The notes under the pieces: generated by a model
What the model was told of the DNA's origin: nothing
The model's input: the letters and a program-made list of their open reading frames with translations, nothing else
The model's database searches: none
Position numbers and translations under genes: made by a program
Part shown: piece by piece, positions 15,121 to 24,596 of the stretch
Layout: each line of letters opens with the position of its first letter
Numbering within the stretch: the first letter of the stretch is position 1
Origin: CAZISM01 sp964541895
Lineage (GTDB): Bacteria; Zhuqueibacterota; Zhuqueibacteria; Residuimicrobiales; Residuimicrobiaceae
NCBI GenBank assembly: GCA_964541895.1
Contig: CAZISM010000075.1
Span: 1-27,669 of the forward strand
Length of the DNA stretch: 27,669 nucleotides
Reading direction: 5' to 3'

Positions 15121-17085
15121 ATGAAAATTTGTTTTTCCCGCCGTATCGAATTGCTACTGCACCGCCTGAAAAGTTCAAACAAACCAGGCATGTGGCTGTT
15201 TTTTCTCATTGGCTTGCTGTCGACGATATGGTTTTTGGTGCGGGTGATTCCAAAGCCAAGCCGGTCCAGCTATCCATGCATGAAAGCCGCCTACCCGCTC
15301 ATGTCCGGTTTCGTTGCCTATGTGTCCAGCTTCCTGGTTTCCATCGCAGCGCTGCGGCGGGCAAGATACCACTGGTCACGGGCCAGATATCTGCCGGCAC
15401 TGCTGTTTCTGATGGGTGCCGTAGTTTTCTATTTCGTTTCCATTAACCAGGATGCGCAGCCGGTCTATGCCGACTCGCAATTGCTGCTGCAAGCCAACCA
15501 GCCGGTCGGAACCGCGCGCGGGCTTTATCCCGGCCGGGTTGTCTGGATTTGGGACCCCGCATCCACCAACGAATTATGCACTAATAAATTCGGTGACGGC
15601 TGGTTCATGGATAAAAATACCGACCTGGCGGTCGTACAGACCATGCTGAGCGATGCCGTTATGCAGCTGAGCGGCAAGCCGACGGTTGCCGGGTCGTGGC
15701 AGGCTTTGTTCAGCTATTTCAATTCGAAAAGAGGCAAAGGCGAAGCAGGGTATCGGGAGGGAGAGAACATATTTATACGCGTCAATGAGGTCAGCGCCAG
15801 CAATTCAGCGATAGCAGCGGATTATTCGGTAAAAAATACCACTCGCTATGGCATGGCCGAAACATCACCGCAGGTGATGTTATGCCTGCTCCGTCAACTG
15901 GTCAACGACTGCGGCATCCAGCAGGAACACATTGCCATCGGCGATCCCATGAAGCACATGTACAAGCATGTTTATGATATGCTGCACGCAGAATTCCCCC
16001 GCGTCACTTACCTGGATTTCAACGGCACGCTGGGCCGGACCAAACCGGTCGCCGGCGCGGATCCCGGGATCCAATATTCCGACAGAGGTACGGTATTGAA
16101 ATCCAGCGGCTCCACCGGCACGCCCGTTTTTAATGATGCCTTGCCTACGGTGATCACGGCGGCGGACTATATCATCGCCATTCCGGCGCTGAAAGCGCAT
16201 GCCCGCGCCGGCGTGACGCTCTCCGGCAAACTCCACTTTGGCTCCAATTTACGCGGCAGCGCCAATCATCTGCATGGCGGATTGGTAGCTCCTGACATGA
16301 CACCGACTCGCACCGGATACGGATTGTACCGCGTGCAGGTCGACCTGATGGGGCACAAGGACCTGGGCGAAAAAACAGTGCTGTTCATACTCGATGCGCT
16401 CTGGGCCGGATCTGAAGCCAATGACCCACCGCGGAAATTTCGCATGTCGCCCTTTAACAACGACTGGACCTCTTCCATTATGGTATCGCAGGATCAGGTG
16501 GCCCTCGAATCAGTGGGATTTGACTTTTTAAAAACGGAATTCGCTGCCGGAAATCCGTTCGGTTCTTATCCGCAAATGGTTGGCGCCGACGATCACATAC
16601 TGCAGGCGGCTGACTCGAGTTATTGGCCTGCCGGCCTGGTCTACGATCCGGAAAAAGACGGCCGACCGATACCCAGTCTGGGCGTCTGTGAACACTGGAA
16701 CAATGCCGATGAAAAATTGTATTCGAGAAATCTCCAGTCCGGCAACGGCATCGAGCTGGTTCAGATTGCCCGGTCCGCGACATCAGTCAGCGAACGAACA
16801 GTCAGCGCGCCCGCTGACTTTGAATTGCGTCCCAATTATCCCAATCCCTTCAATCCCTCAACCAGAATTCTCTATCGTATGCACAAAGCCGGACACGTCG
16901 TACTGACCATACATGATATCTCGGGCCGGCTGATCGAAGAGTGCGTCAATGAATCCAGGCAGGCCGGCATATATGAATATGCCTGGAATGCAAACCAGAC
17001 ACATGATCTGGCATCTGGCTCTTACTTTGCACGTTTGACTGTGGACGGACAGTCAAAGACGATCAGGATGTTGCTGCTAAGGTAA
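15121..17085 (+). CDS. Membrane-anchored DUF362 protein with C-terminal FlgD-Ig/type IX-like sorting domain
   Basis: This is a 654-residue protein. The N-terminus is basic, and three hydrophobic segments follow (about 24-43, 60-80 and 91-108), with Arg-rich RRARYHWSRARY between the second and third. By the positive-inside rule this puts residues from about 110 outward. Residues about 125-560 form a DUF362 domain: TARGLYPGRVVWIWDPAST, GNDC-like VNDCGI, TAADYIIAIPALKAHA, and ALWAGSEAN. DUF362 proteins often have Fe-S or redox neighbours, but their biochemical role is poorly known. Residues about 575-654 are a FlgD-Ig-like end domain with FELRPNYPNPFNPST and the terminal SGSYFARLTVDG. This type of domain acts as a type IX secretion signal in Bacteroidota and is widespread in FCB lineages. 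GGAAG lies five bases before the ATG. It is convergent with the metal-efflux operon. Confidence 0.8.
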   Translation: MKICFSRRIELLLHRLKSSNKPGMWLFFLIGLLSTIWFLVRVIPKPSRSSYPCMKAAYPLMSGFVAYVSSFLVSIAALRRARYHWSRARYLPALLFLMGAVVFYFVSINQDAQPVYADSQLLLQANQPVGTARGLYPGRVVWIWDPASTNELCTNKFGDGWFMDKNTDLAVVQTMLSDAVMQLSGKPTVAGSWQALFSYFNSKRGKGEAGYREGENIFIRVNEVSASNSAIAADYSVKNTTRYGMAETSPQVMLCLLRQLVNDCGIQQEHIAIGDPMKHMYKHVYDMLHAEFPRVTYLDFNGTLGRTKPVAGADPGIQYSDRGTVLKSSGSTGTPVFNDALPTVITAADYIIAIPALKAHARAGVTLSGKLHFGSNLRGSANHLHGGLVAPDMTPTRTGYGLYRVQVDLMGHKDLGEKTVLFILDALWAGSEANDPPRKFRMSPFNNDWTSSIMVSQDQVALESVGFDFLKTEFAAGNPFGSYPQMVGADDHILQAADSSYWPAGLVYDPEKDGRPIPSLGVCEHWNNADEKLYSRNLQSGNGIELVQIARSATSVSERTVSAPADFELRPNYPNPFNPSTRILYRMHKAGHVVLTIHDISGRLIEECVNESRQAGIYEYAWNANQTHDLASGSYFARLTVDGQSKTIRMLLLR

Positions 17086-17115
17086 TTGGAATAGAACGCC
17101 AAAATATGCGAAAGT

Positions 17116-17152
17116 AACCCCGGGTGTCGCGCTTTTTGCGATCCCGGGTGTT
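17116..17152. terminator. Imperfect hairpin between convergent operons
   Basis: The arms AACCCCGGGTGTCGC and GCGATCCCGGGTGTT pair with small bulges around a GCTTTTT loop region. The element lies between the DUF362 stop (17085) and the end of the TolC-like gene (17169), so it could stop transcription from both sides. No long T-tract follows, so efficiency is uncertain. CCCGGGTGT is also present twice as a direct repeat. Confidence 0.45.
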
Positions 17153-17168
17153 CCGTCAGCAGATCTGC

Positions 17169-18344
17169 TCACTGATACTGCAACAACTCGGCCGCGGCTT
17201 TGAAATAATTTCTTTCCATTTCGAGGATCATGTCAACGCTGTCATAGTACAGGGAGAGCTCATAAATGTATTCAGTCAGAGAGAGTTCGCCGCCGGCAAA
17301 TGCCTTATCCAGATACCCCTCGTTGCTCAACGCCGATAGATTTTGCCGATAATCGGCAATGCTCGCCTGCAGAGCGATGACTTTGGCGTGCACCGCTTTA
17401 ATTTCGTTGCGGAACAGCATAGTGGCATTTTCGGCTGCGCTTGACGCCGCCAGGCTCTTTGCCCTGGCATAACGGATGGTGTTTTTGTTTTTCCATAACG
17501 GAAGCGAAATACCAACGCTGACACCCTGGTACGATTCTCCGACCACCCGCTCGCTCGTATAGCCGGCGCTGAATTTCGGCAAGGATTGCGCCTGGCTTAT
17601 TTGTACCTGCTTTTGCTGTATTGCATTTTCCTGCTGCAGCCACTGTAAGGCAGGACTGTTCTTTTCAGCGCTCTGGTACCAACTGGTAAAGTCAGGCGTG
17701 ATGGACAGCTTTGGAAAAACACTATCTGCAAACACAATGGGGATCCCGCCGTTAAGCCCTGCCAGAACGGCAAGTCCGTCGCGGCGATCTATTTCGACAG
17801 TTTCAACCGCCTTGGCACAATTGAGCAGGTTTAATCGTGCTTTGTTATAGTCCAGGATATTAGCGTCGCCGATTTTATATTTTGCTTCATACGCCTCTGC
17901 GACTTGACGGGCGTGCAGCAGTCGTTTGTAGAGTTCTGCTTTGACGGCGTTGCTGTAAAGCAGATCCGCACAAACCAGGCGCGTGTGCAGCAAAATGGCG
18001 CGCCGTTGCCGGGCATATTCCAGATCCAATTGCCTGTTTTTTAAATCGGATATCTTGCGCTGCAGCACATACACCGTGGGGAAATCAAACGTTTGCCGGA
18101 TACTGATATCGGTGCGGTTGCCGATGGGAGAAGGATCACCCTGCAAAAATCCGAATTCGACCTCAGGGTCTTCCGGATAAATGCCGATTTTGTTGCCAAT
18201 CCGGTCCGCGTCGAGATGTTTTCTCAGGGTGATCAGATCGGTATTGTTTTTTTCCACGGCCGACAAAATGGTGTCAAGAGACGCTTGAGCATAAAGTGCG
18301 GACCAAACGGCCAGCAGCAAACCAAGTATGATGCCAGATTTCAT
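17169..18344 (-). CDS. TolC/CzcC-family outer-membrane efflux channel protein
   Basis: This 391-residue protein starts with a signal peptide (residues 1-21, SGIILGLLLAVWSALYAQA). It has the long helical, Gln/Ala/Leu-rich pattern of outer-membrane factors. Its two repeated halves each open with a helical hairpin (LDTILSAVEKNNTDLITLRK; SAEKNSPALQWLQQENAIQQ). The stretch GIYPEDPEVEFGFLQGDPSP and the adjacent IRQTFDFP are typical of CzcC-like metal efflux channels. The ATG overlaps the stop of the RND pump gene by four bases (ATGA), so it is translated last in the operon. It should trimerise in the outer membrane and complete the tripartite pump. At 391 residues it is a little shorter than the usual 410-450. 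Confidence 0.85.
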   Translation of the reverse strand: MKSGIILGLLLAVWSALYAQASLDTILSAVEKNNTDLITLRKHLDADRIGNKIGIYPEDPEVEFGFLQGDPSPIGNRTDISIRQTFDFPTVYVLQRKISDLKNRQLDLEYARQRRAILLHTRLVCADLLYSNAVKAELYKRLLHARQVAEAYEAKYKIGDANILDYNKARLNLLNCAKAVETVEIDRRDGLAVLAGLNGGIPIVFADSVFPKLSITPDFTSWYQSAEKNSPALQWLQQENAIQQKQVQISQAQSLPKFSAGYTSERVVGESYQGVSVGISLPLWKNKNTIRYARAKSLAASSAAENATMLFRNEIKAVHAKVIALQASIADYRQNLSALSNEGYLDKAFAGGELSLTEYIYELSLYYDSVDMILEMERNYFKAAAELLQYQ

Positions 18345-21300
18345 AATTTTTCCGTTTTAATAATTCCTCTACTGTTGAGCATGCTGTACACGATCGGCAC
18401 TATATAGATGTTGAGCAGGGTGGAGCTGAGCAGCCCACCCAGGATTACCTTGGCCATCGGGCTCTGTATTTCGTTGCCCGAGAGATCGCCCCGCAACGCC
18501 AATGGAATCAGCGCCAGGGCGGCCGTCAGCGCCGTCATCAGGATGGCATTCAGCCGGTCTGACGAGCCTCTGGTCACCGTCTCGCGCAGGGAAATGCCCT
18601 GCGACTGCAGCCGCTGATAATTGGAAACCAGCAATATGCCGTTGCGGGTGGCAATGCCGAAAAGAGTTATAAAGCCGATGATGGCCGGGATGCTCAGGGT
18701 ATTCGATGTCAGCAGAATCGCAAACACACCGCCGATCAGAGCCAATGGCAGATTCAACAAGATGATGGCTGCCAGCTTGAAATCCTTGAATTCCTGATAG
18801 AGCAGAAGAAAAATGATCAATAGCGCCAGCAGCGAGGTGAACATCAGGGTTGACGAGGCTTTGGCTTCGCTTTCAAATTGGCCGCCGTATTCTATCCGAT
18901 AGCCCTCGGGCAGGGTTACGTTTGCCGATATTTTTTGCTGGATGGCCATGACCACGCTCCGCAAATCGCGGCCGGCCACGTTGGCCGAGACTACGATCTT
19001 GCGCTGGACGTTCTCCCTGCTTATGGAACTGGGACCGGAGACGGAGACAATGTCGGCTACCTGCTCCAGCGCTATTTTTTTGCCGTCGCCGGCGTCGATG
19101 AGCGCGCCTCGAATCCCTTCCAGAGTTTCGGTATAATCCCGGTTGAGACGCATCACGAGGTCAAAGCTGGCCTGGCCCTCATAGATGTCGGCAAGTTTTT
19201 CACCGCCAAAGGCAAAATCGACAAATTCATTGAACCGTTCGATCGAGATACCGTATTGGGCAAGGAGATCGCGATCGGCTCTGATCTGTATCTGCGGTAT
19301 CTCGATCTGCTGATCGACGTTCACGTCCACCAGGCCTTTGATATCGGCGATGGCATTTTTTATCTCGTTGCCGGTCATGAACAAGGTGTTGAGATCCGGA
19401 CCGAACAGTTTAATGGCGATATTTGCGCGCGTGCCGGAAAGCATGTGGTCGATGCGATGCCCGAGGGGCTGGCCGACGGTATAGGCGATGCCTGGAATCC
19501 GCGACAGCGTCGAACGGACCTCTGCCATAAACTCGCTTTGGCTTCGCTCAGCCAGCCTGAAATTGACATCCACTTCAGCGCTGTTGGTGGTTTGTGAATG
19601 CTCATCGAGCTCGCCGCGACCGGTGCGGCGGGCGGTGCTGGTCACTTCCGCGATGGCCAGCAGCTCTTTTTCCACCAGAGTGCCCAGGTTATTGGTCTCT
19701 TCCAGAGAGGTGCCCGGTTTCGTAACTATGGACAGGGTCAAGGCCCCTTCGTTAAATTCGGGCAAAAAACTGCGGCCGAATGTAAACAGGGCTGTGACCG
19801 CGATCATAAGGAGAACGAGAGTGGCTGAAAGAATGATTCGTTTATGTCTGAACGCCCGGATGAGCGATGTTTCATAAAATTGAACCAGCTTGCGCACCAG
19901 CCATTTCTCTTTATCGTTTTTCTGCAGAAAGCGATCATTGGCAAGCAGCAGTTTTGCCATGAGCGGCGTTAGGGTCATCGCCACCATCAGCGACACAAAC
20001 AGTGAAACAATGAACGCGATGCCCAGCGGTTTCAGCATGCGGCCTTCCATGCCTGATAGAAAGAACAGGGGCAGAAACGCGACTATGATGATGAGGGTTG
20101 CGTTCAGAATGGAGGCTCTGATTTCCATCGACGCTCCCAGGACCACGTCATAGGCTGACTCTCGTTCGCTTTCCGGCTTTTGCCGGTTTTGCCGCAGACG
20201 TTTATAGACATTTTCCACATCGATGATCGCGTCATCCACCAGAGAGCCGATGGCGATCGCCATGCCGCCCAGGCTCATGGTATTGATGGTCATGCCCAGG
20301 TAGCGCAATACCAGAATCGCGCCCAACAGCGACAGCGGGATGGCCACCAGTGAGATGAGGGTGGTGCGAACGTTGCCGATGAAAAGGAACAGGATAATGA
20401 CGACAAAAAGTCCGCCTTCCAGCAGAGCTCTGCCGACATTGCTGACCGCGTTTTCGATGAAATCCGCCTGCCGAAAGATCCGGGTGTCCAGCGTTACATC
20501 CAATGGAAAGGTGCTTTTTATTTCCGCGAGATTTTTCTCAATACGCCTGGTGACCTCCAGGGTGTTGGCGTTGGGTTGTTTGGAGATCGACAGAATAACG
20601 GCCGGCTTGGCATTGCCCGAAGCATATCCCATTTTGGGGGCGCTGCCGATTTGGACCTGGGCGACGTCGCTGATTTTGACCGGCTTGCCGTTGAACGATT
20701 TTATCCAGGTGTTCCCGAGGGCATCAAGATCGAAGGTACGGGCGATGCCGCGTACGACATATTCGTTGCCATACTGCCGCACCACACCGCCGCTGGAGTT
20801 TTGACTGATGCCGGCGCAGGCCTGGATCAGCTCCTGCGTCGAAACCCGATGGAATTTCATCCGTTGCGGATCGGCCTGCACCTGGTACTGTTTATAATCG
20901 CCGCCGATGATGGTAACCTGGGATACCCCGCCGGTAGCCAGGATCAGAGGCTTGACGTTCCACTCGGCCAATGTGCGCAGGTCCATCATGCTGGTGGTGT
21001 CAGCCTGCAGGCCTACGAAAAAGATTTCGCCCATCACGCTCGATTGCGGCGCAAGAATCGGCTGGCTGATGCCCAGCGGCATTTGCGTGGTGACACTGAT
21101 CAGCTTTTCACTGACGATTTGCCGGGCTTTAAAAATATCGGTGCCCCAATCGAACTCGACCCATACGAAGGAAAAACCCATGGACGAAGAAGAGCGCACT
21201 CGCCGGACGTCGGTGGCTCCGTTCACGGCAATCTCTATGGGAAACGTTACCAACCGTTCCACCTCTTCGGCCGCCATGCCATGCGCGTCGGTCATCACCA

Positions 21301-21442
21301 CCACGGTCGGCGCCGTGAGATCCGGGAAAACGTCCACATCCATATCCATGGCGATTTGGCTGCCCAGGATCACCAGCGCCAGCGAAGCGAGCAATATCAG
21401 GTATTTGTTGTTGAGAGAGAATTGTATGATATGATTCAGCAT
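18341..21442 (-). CDS. Heavy-metal efflux RND pump (CzcA/CusA family)
   Basis: ATG 21442, with GAGGAG nine bases upstream, gives 1033 residues; the frame extends further to 21478. The protein has RND architecture: TM1, two large periplasmic domains and twelve membrane helices. Family signatures include MDMDVDVFPDLTAPTV after TM1, GMAAEEVERLVTFPIEIA, RVRSSSSMGFSFVWVEF, and the TM4 motif GMAIAIGSLVDDAIIDVEN with D403/D404. The acidic TM4 residues carry the proton relay in heavy-metal RND pumps. The SLVDDAIIDVEN form differs from classical CzcA and CusA motifs, so I do not assign a metal. It sits between the adaptor gene (10-base gap) and the channel gene (overlap). It should export divalent or monovalent metal ions from periplasm or cytoplasm. 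Confidence 0.92.
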   Translation of the reverse strand: MLNHIIQFSLNNKYLILLASLALVILGSQIAMDMDVDVFPDLTAPTVVVMTDAHGMAAEEVERLVTFPIEIAVNGATDVRRVRSSSSMGFSFVWVEFDWGTDIFKARQIVSEKLISVTTQMPLGISQPILAPQSSVMGEIFFVGLQADTTSMMDLRTLAEWNVKPLILATGGVSQVTIIGGDYKQYQVQADPQRMKFHRVSTQELIQACAGISQNSSGGVVRQYGNEYVVRGIARTFDLDALGNTWIKSFNGKPVKISDVAQVQIGSAPKMGYASGNAKPAVILSISKQPNANTLEVTRRIEKNLAEIKSTFPLDVTLDTRIFRQADFIENAVSNVGRALLEGGLFVVIILFLFIGNVRTTLISLVAIPLSLLGAILVLRYLGMTINTMSLGGMAIAIGSLVDDAIIDVENVYKRLRQNRQKPESERESAYDVVLGASMEIRASILNATLIIIVAFLPLFFLSGMEGRMLKPLGIAFIVSLFVSLMVAMTLTPLMAKLLLANDRFLQKNDKEKWLVRKLVQFYETSLIRAFRHKRIILSATLVLLMIAVTALFTFGRSFLPEFNEGALTLSIVTKPGTSLEETNNLGTLVEKELLAIAEVTSTARRTGRGELDEHSQTTNSAEVDVNFRLAERSQSEFMAEVRSTLSRIPGIAYTVGQPLGHRIDHMLSGTRANIAIKLFGPDLNTLFMTGNEIKNAIADIKGLVDVNVDQQIEIPQIQIRADRDLLAQYGISIERFNEFVDFAFGGEKLADIYEGQASFDLVMRLNRDYTETLEGIRGALIDAGDGKKIALEQVADIVSVSGPSSISRENVQRKIVVSANVAGRDLRSVVMAIQQKISANVTLPEGYRIEYGGQFESEAKASSTLMFTSLLALLIIFLLLYQEFKDFKLAAIILLNLPLALIGGVFAILLTSNTLSIPAIIGFITLFGIATRNGILLVSNYQRLQSQGISLRETVTRGSSDRLNAILMTALTAALALIPLALRGDLSGNEIQSPMAKVILGGLLSSTLLNIYIVPIVYSMLNSRGIIKTEKL

Positions 21443-21452
21443 GGCCGCTCCT

Positions 21453-22958
21453 CTAGTGAACGTGACCGGAATGTGCATCCAGGCCGGCCGTGGCTTGTGC
21501 GAGCTTTATATAAATGGCGCCGCGCGTGACGATGCGATCGCCGGCGGTTATGCCGCTGATAATTTCGACGCTCTGGCCGTCGGATGCACCGATGCGCACC
21601 GGTCGTTTTTCAAACAGCTCCGGCGTAAGCTGCACCCAGACAAAGAAATGGCCCTGTTCTTCGAGCAAAGCGGTTGCGGGCACGGTGAGGGCGCGGCTAT
21701 TGCTGACGGTTTTAAGCAGCACATGCACATAACTGCCGGGGATAAAGCGGCCGTTGTTTTCGATCTGCAGATAGACCGGAAGGAGGTGGTTATCATCGGC
21801 CGTGGCTTTGCCATAGGACACTATTTTGCCGTTCAAATCCGCCAGCGTGTACACCTGCGGATCATGGAGGGTGCGGATTGTGGCAGAGCGGATGTTCTCC
21901 AGCAGGCCCCAATATCCGGCCGCTACATCGGCACGCAGTAACAGGGACTGGAGCTGGGAAACCACCAGGAGCGGTTGGCCGGCGTCGACATAGGCGCCGT
22001 TTTTTACAAACAGCTGTTTCACAAAGCCGGTTGCCGGGCTGGTTACCTTTTGTCCCTGGGCCGTAGAATTTTCGTTCAGGTTATCATAGAGGGCTTTGGC
22101 GTTTTCGTACTGGTTTTGCGCGGCGAGCAGGTCTTTTTCGGAAACGATTTTTTCCGCAGCCAGCCCTTTAAGCCTGGTGTAATCGGCTTCAGCTTTGAGA
22201 AAATTGTTTTTCGCCTCGGCATATTTCACCGCGATATTATTTTCCGCCAGATGGCTGCCGGTGAGGGAGAGCAGTACCTGGCCGGCTGTGACATGTTGGC
22301 CTTCGAGCAGTGAATTGCCGGGTATGGAAATGATGCCGCCGGCGCCGGCGCTGATGACTTTATCTGCGCTTGGAGCAGGTTGAACCTGGGCCACGGTTTT
22401 TATGATTTGGCCGAACGGTTCCTCAGTCGGGTGATCGGTGGAAAAGTCGATTTTCCAGGATTGCTCTTTGGTGAATACAGAGGTGTTGGTTTTCGCCGGC
22501 TCTGCATTCTCTGCTGCTTCATGAGCCTCTTTATGTGCGGCAAAGACCGTTATGTCCGGCACATTCACTATGGATACGGTGTCGCCAGCGAGCAGTTCAA
22601 AGTGCATCACGCCCCTGCCTGGTATAGTGGGCGCCAAATCAAAGCTATAGATGCCTTTGCGAGTGGGGGCCGCGAGGGTCTGCCTGGTTTCGTTTCCATC
22701 AACAGCTATTACGAGTGTGACGCTGCCTGCCTCCACAGGTTTGAAATCAGCCAACCTACTGAAATGCGCGAGCACGTTGGCTTGCTCCGAGATCACGAAA
22801 GGATCCGCTTCGGCGAACACTTCATATTCGCTGCTGTAGGCTGTATATTGGAATTTTGCCTCTTCATGTTGATGAATGGCCCCCGTATCATCGCCAGGCC
22901 GGCTGCAGGAGGATAAAATAACAGCCAGCAAAGCGACAGACCATGTCTTAAAATGCAT
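21453..22958 (-). CDS. Lipoprotein periplasmic adaptor of a metal RND pump (CzcB/CusB-like)
   Basis: ATG 22958 follows GGGAG and begins MHFKTWSVALLAVILSSC, a lipoprotein signal with its Cys in LSSC. The product is 501 residues; an upstream in-frame GTG at 23006 is less likely. Residues about 28-155 form an extra N-terminal beta domain, starting HQHEEAKFQYTAYSSEYEVF. Such domains are common in CusB/CzcB homologues of Bacteroidota-type bacteria. The adaptor core follows: lipoyl-like half-motif (GGIISIPGNSLLEGQHVTAG), a helical hairpin (NNFLKAEADYTRLKGLAAEK), the second lipoyl half (SPATGFVKQLFVKNGAYVDA), and beta-barrel and membrane-proximal domains. The C-terminus DAHSGHVH is His-rich and may bind metal. 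It links the inner-membrane pump to the TolC-like channel. Confidence 0.9.
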   Translation of the reverse strand: MHFKTWSVALLAVILSSCSRPGDDTGAIHQHEEAKFQYTAYSSEYEVFAEADPFVISEQANVLAHFSRLADFKPVEAGSVTLVIAVDGNETRQTLAAPTRKGIYSFDLAPTIPGRGVMHFELLAGDTVSIVNVPDITVFAAHKEAHEAAENAEPAKTNTSVFTKEQSWKIDFSTDHPTEEPFGQIIKTVAQVQPAPSADKVISAGAGGIISIPGNSLLEGQHVTAGQVLLSLTGSHLAENNIAVKYAEAKNNFLKAEADYTRLKGLAAEKIVSEKDLLAAQNQYENAKALYDNLNENSTAQGQKVTSPATGFVKQLFVKNGAYVDAGQPLLVVSQLQSLLLRADVAAGYWGLLENIRSATIRTLHDPQVYTLADLNGKIVSYGKATADDNHLLPVYLQIENNGRFIPGSYVHVLLKTVSNSRALTVPATALLEEQGHFFVWVQLTPELFEKRPVRIGASDGQSVEIISGITAGDRIVTRGAIYIKLAQATAGLDAHSGHVH

Positions 22959-23044
22959 AGGACTCCCTTGCTCAATCGAGAAAGAATGCATAACAGCACT
23001 GGCCACTCCAACGGATTTGGAGCAGCGATGTTATTTGGAATAGT

Positions 23045-23144
23045 NNNNNNNNNNNNNNNNNNNNNNNNNNNNNNNNNNNNNNNNNNNNNNNNNNNNNNNN
23101 NNNNNNNNNNNNNNNNNNNNNNNNNNNNNNNNNNNNNNNNNNNN
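23045..23144. other. Assembly gap (100 Ns)
   Basis: Exactly 100 consecutive Ns usually mark a scaffold join of unknown true length. The gap removes the 3' end of the His-rich small gene. It may also hide further genes between that gene and the adaptor gene. Confidence 0.99.
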
Positions 23145-23383
23145 CGATCCTGGTGTAAACGGCGCAACAGACCTTCATTCAGAGCGCAATGGTTCGCATG
23201 CTCTGTTTCAACCTGGATTCCGATGCTGAGCGAACAGTCGGCGTCATGACTGTGCGTGCTTTTGCTGTGATCGGTATCAAGACAGGCCAGGCCCTGGTGA
23301 TGATGATGGGGCATCACACCATGCACGAGTATGGCCAGGCTGGCTATTGACAGGATGAAAAGTGTTATGATTTTTTTGGGCAT
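23145..23383 (-). CDS. Small exported His/Cys-rich protein, 3' end lost in the gap
   Basis: About 79 residues are visible from ATG 23383 up to the Ns. Residues 1-23 are a signal peptide or membrane anchor (KKIITLFILSIASLAILVHG). A metal-binding-looking tail follows: MPHHHHQGLACLDTDHSK, HSHDADCSL, HANHCALNEGLL. The VMPHHHHQ...C pattern after one hydrophobic segment resembles small DUF6769-like proteins of Bacteroidota, often found beside metal efflux genes. The gene runs in the same direction as the RND operon and is probably its first gene. A role as a periplasmic metal-binding or sensing protein is inference. On the far side of the gap a frame ends just before the adaptor gene, but it cannot be joined safely. 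Confidence 0.6.
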
Positions 23384-23564
23384 ACAATCTATCTGGAGTA
23401 TATGGCGACTTACAGTTTTGTATTAAAAATTTAACAAGCCAGTTTGTCCTTTTGTTCCCTGGCATAATTTTAATATATTGAAAAATATATTCACTTGAAA
23501 CGATAATTTATGCTGCAGCGGCACGGTTGCTGGTTTTAGCAAACGATCCGCTGATGTGCATATA

Positions 23565-24596
23565 TTATTTGAATGAATCGGGATACGTGAGCACATCCTG
23601 CGGCGAGCTGTCGGCTGCGGGATACCAGATGTCCTGGTCGCGGTTGCACTCGTAGAGTTTGCGAATCCAGGTGTCGAATTTGCGCTCACCCTCATGGAGC
23701 ACGATGATTCGGGCGCCCCGGCCGATGTCGCCATAGGTCTGACGACCGCTCGCATATCCATACGCCAGGCAGATGCCGCGCAGGCAGCCGACATAGTTGT
23801 TGTTGTGGTCATGGCCGACAAAGGTGCCCATGACATCCCCGCACTCGAGTAGGGCGGCATAAAAACCGCTGTTGATATCCGGCGAACAGACCGTTTCTTT
23901 GTTCATACCGACGGTCGTTTTTAAACCGATGATCTCTTTGTATTCGGGAACGGGAATATGAAAAAAAGCCAGGGCCGGCAGAGGAACGCCGCCGTTATCT
24001 ATGGTATAGCGTTGGCTCAGCGAACGGTACCAGGCGATCTGGGGAAAGGTTATCCATTCATAGCTGCCGAGGTTGGAATCCTTGGCCAGACCGGTGCCGG
24101 AATCAAGGCCATAGAGCAGGGCTGCCGGTCCGGCCTTTTGCGAGGAGTAAATCTCAAGGACAAAATTTCCATGACGATTGAGGCTGTCAGGGCCGTCGAT
24201 CGTGAGACATCCGGGCTGGCCTGCGATGGCGGCGATGATCTCCTTGCTCGAGAGTTCGCCCTCCGGATCATGATTGCCGAGAATGGCGGCCCAGGGGATC
24301 CCTGATGCGCCGAACACCTGTGCCATGGTGCGCCAGCCCTGGCTGCGATCCGAGCCGGTGACGACGTCGCCCGTGAGCATGACCAGGTCGGGCTTTTCCA
24401 GCGCCAGCACTTTTTGCATCAGTACCAGGGCGCTGTCGGAGCGGTACGAGTTGGCCTGAAAGTGGATATCGGTGAACTGGACGATCTTGAATTTTCCGTC
24501 CACGAATTTGAGGTCCGCGGCCTGAACAACGTTGCTCGTCGGTAGCGAGGCAAACGCCAGGAGTGCTGCCAGGAAGCAGATGAACCGTTTTATCAT
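23565..24596 (-). CDS. Secreted calcineurin-like metallophosphoesterase
   Basis: This 343-residue exported protein has a signal peptide (ICFLAALLAFASLPTSNVVQA). The dinuclear metal site motifs occur in family order: D43/H45 in FTDIHF, D77 in LTGDVV, N108/H109 in ILGNHD, H213 in FFHIPVP, and H262/H264 in VGHDHNNNYVG. The overall pattern is closest to the DCR2/purple-acid-phosphatase-29-like group, which hydrolyses phosphomonoesters or phosphodiesters. AAGGG lies about eight bases before the ATG. The gene ends 181 bases upstream of the His-rich small gene, so co-transcription with the metal operon is possible but unproven. The substrate cannot be told from sequence. Confidence 0.88.
   Translation of the reverse strand: MIKRFICFLAALLAFASLPTSNVVQAADLKFVDGKFKIVQFTDIHFQANSYRSDSALVLMQKVLALEKPDLVMLTGDVVTGSDRSQGWRTMAQVFGASGIPWAAILGNHDPEGELSSKEIIAAIAGQPGCLTIDGPDSLNRHGNFVLEIYSSQKAGPAALLYGLDSGTGLAKDSNLGSYEWITFPQIAWYRSLSQRYTIDNGGVPLPALAFFHIPVPEYKEIIGLKTTVGMNKETVCSPDINSGFYAALLECGDVMGTFVGHDHNNNYVGCLRGICLAYGYASGRQTYGDIGRGARIIVLHEGERKFDTWIRKLYECNRDQDIWYPAADSSPQDVLTYPDSFK

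Noticed and set aside
20576..21529. 317-codon antisense frame inside the RND pump gene
   Set aside because: It is a shadow frame rich in His, Asp and Gly without any family pattern. The pump frame has clear signatures across the same bases.
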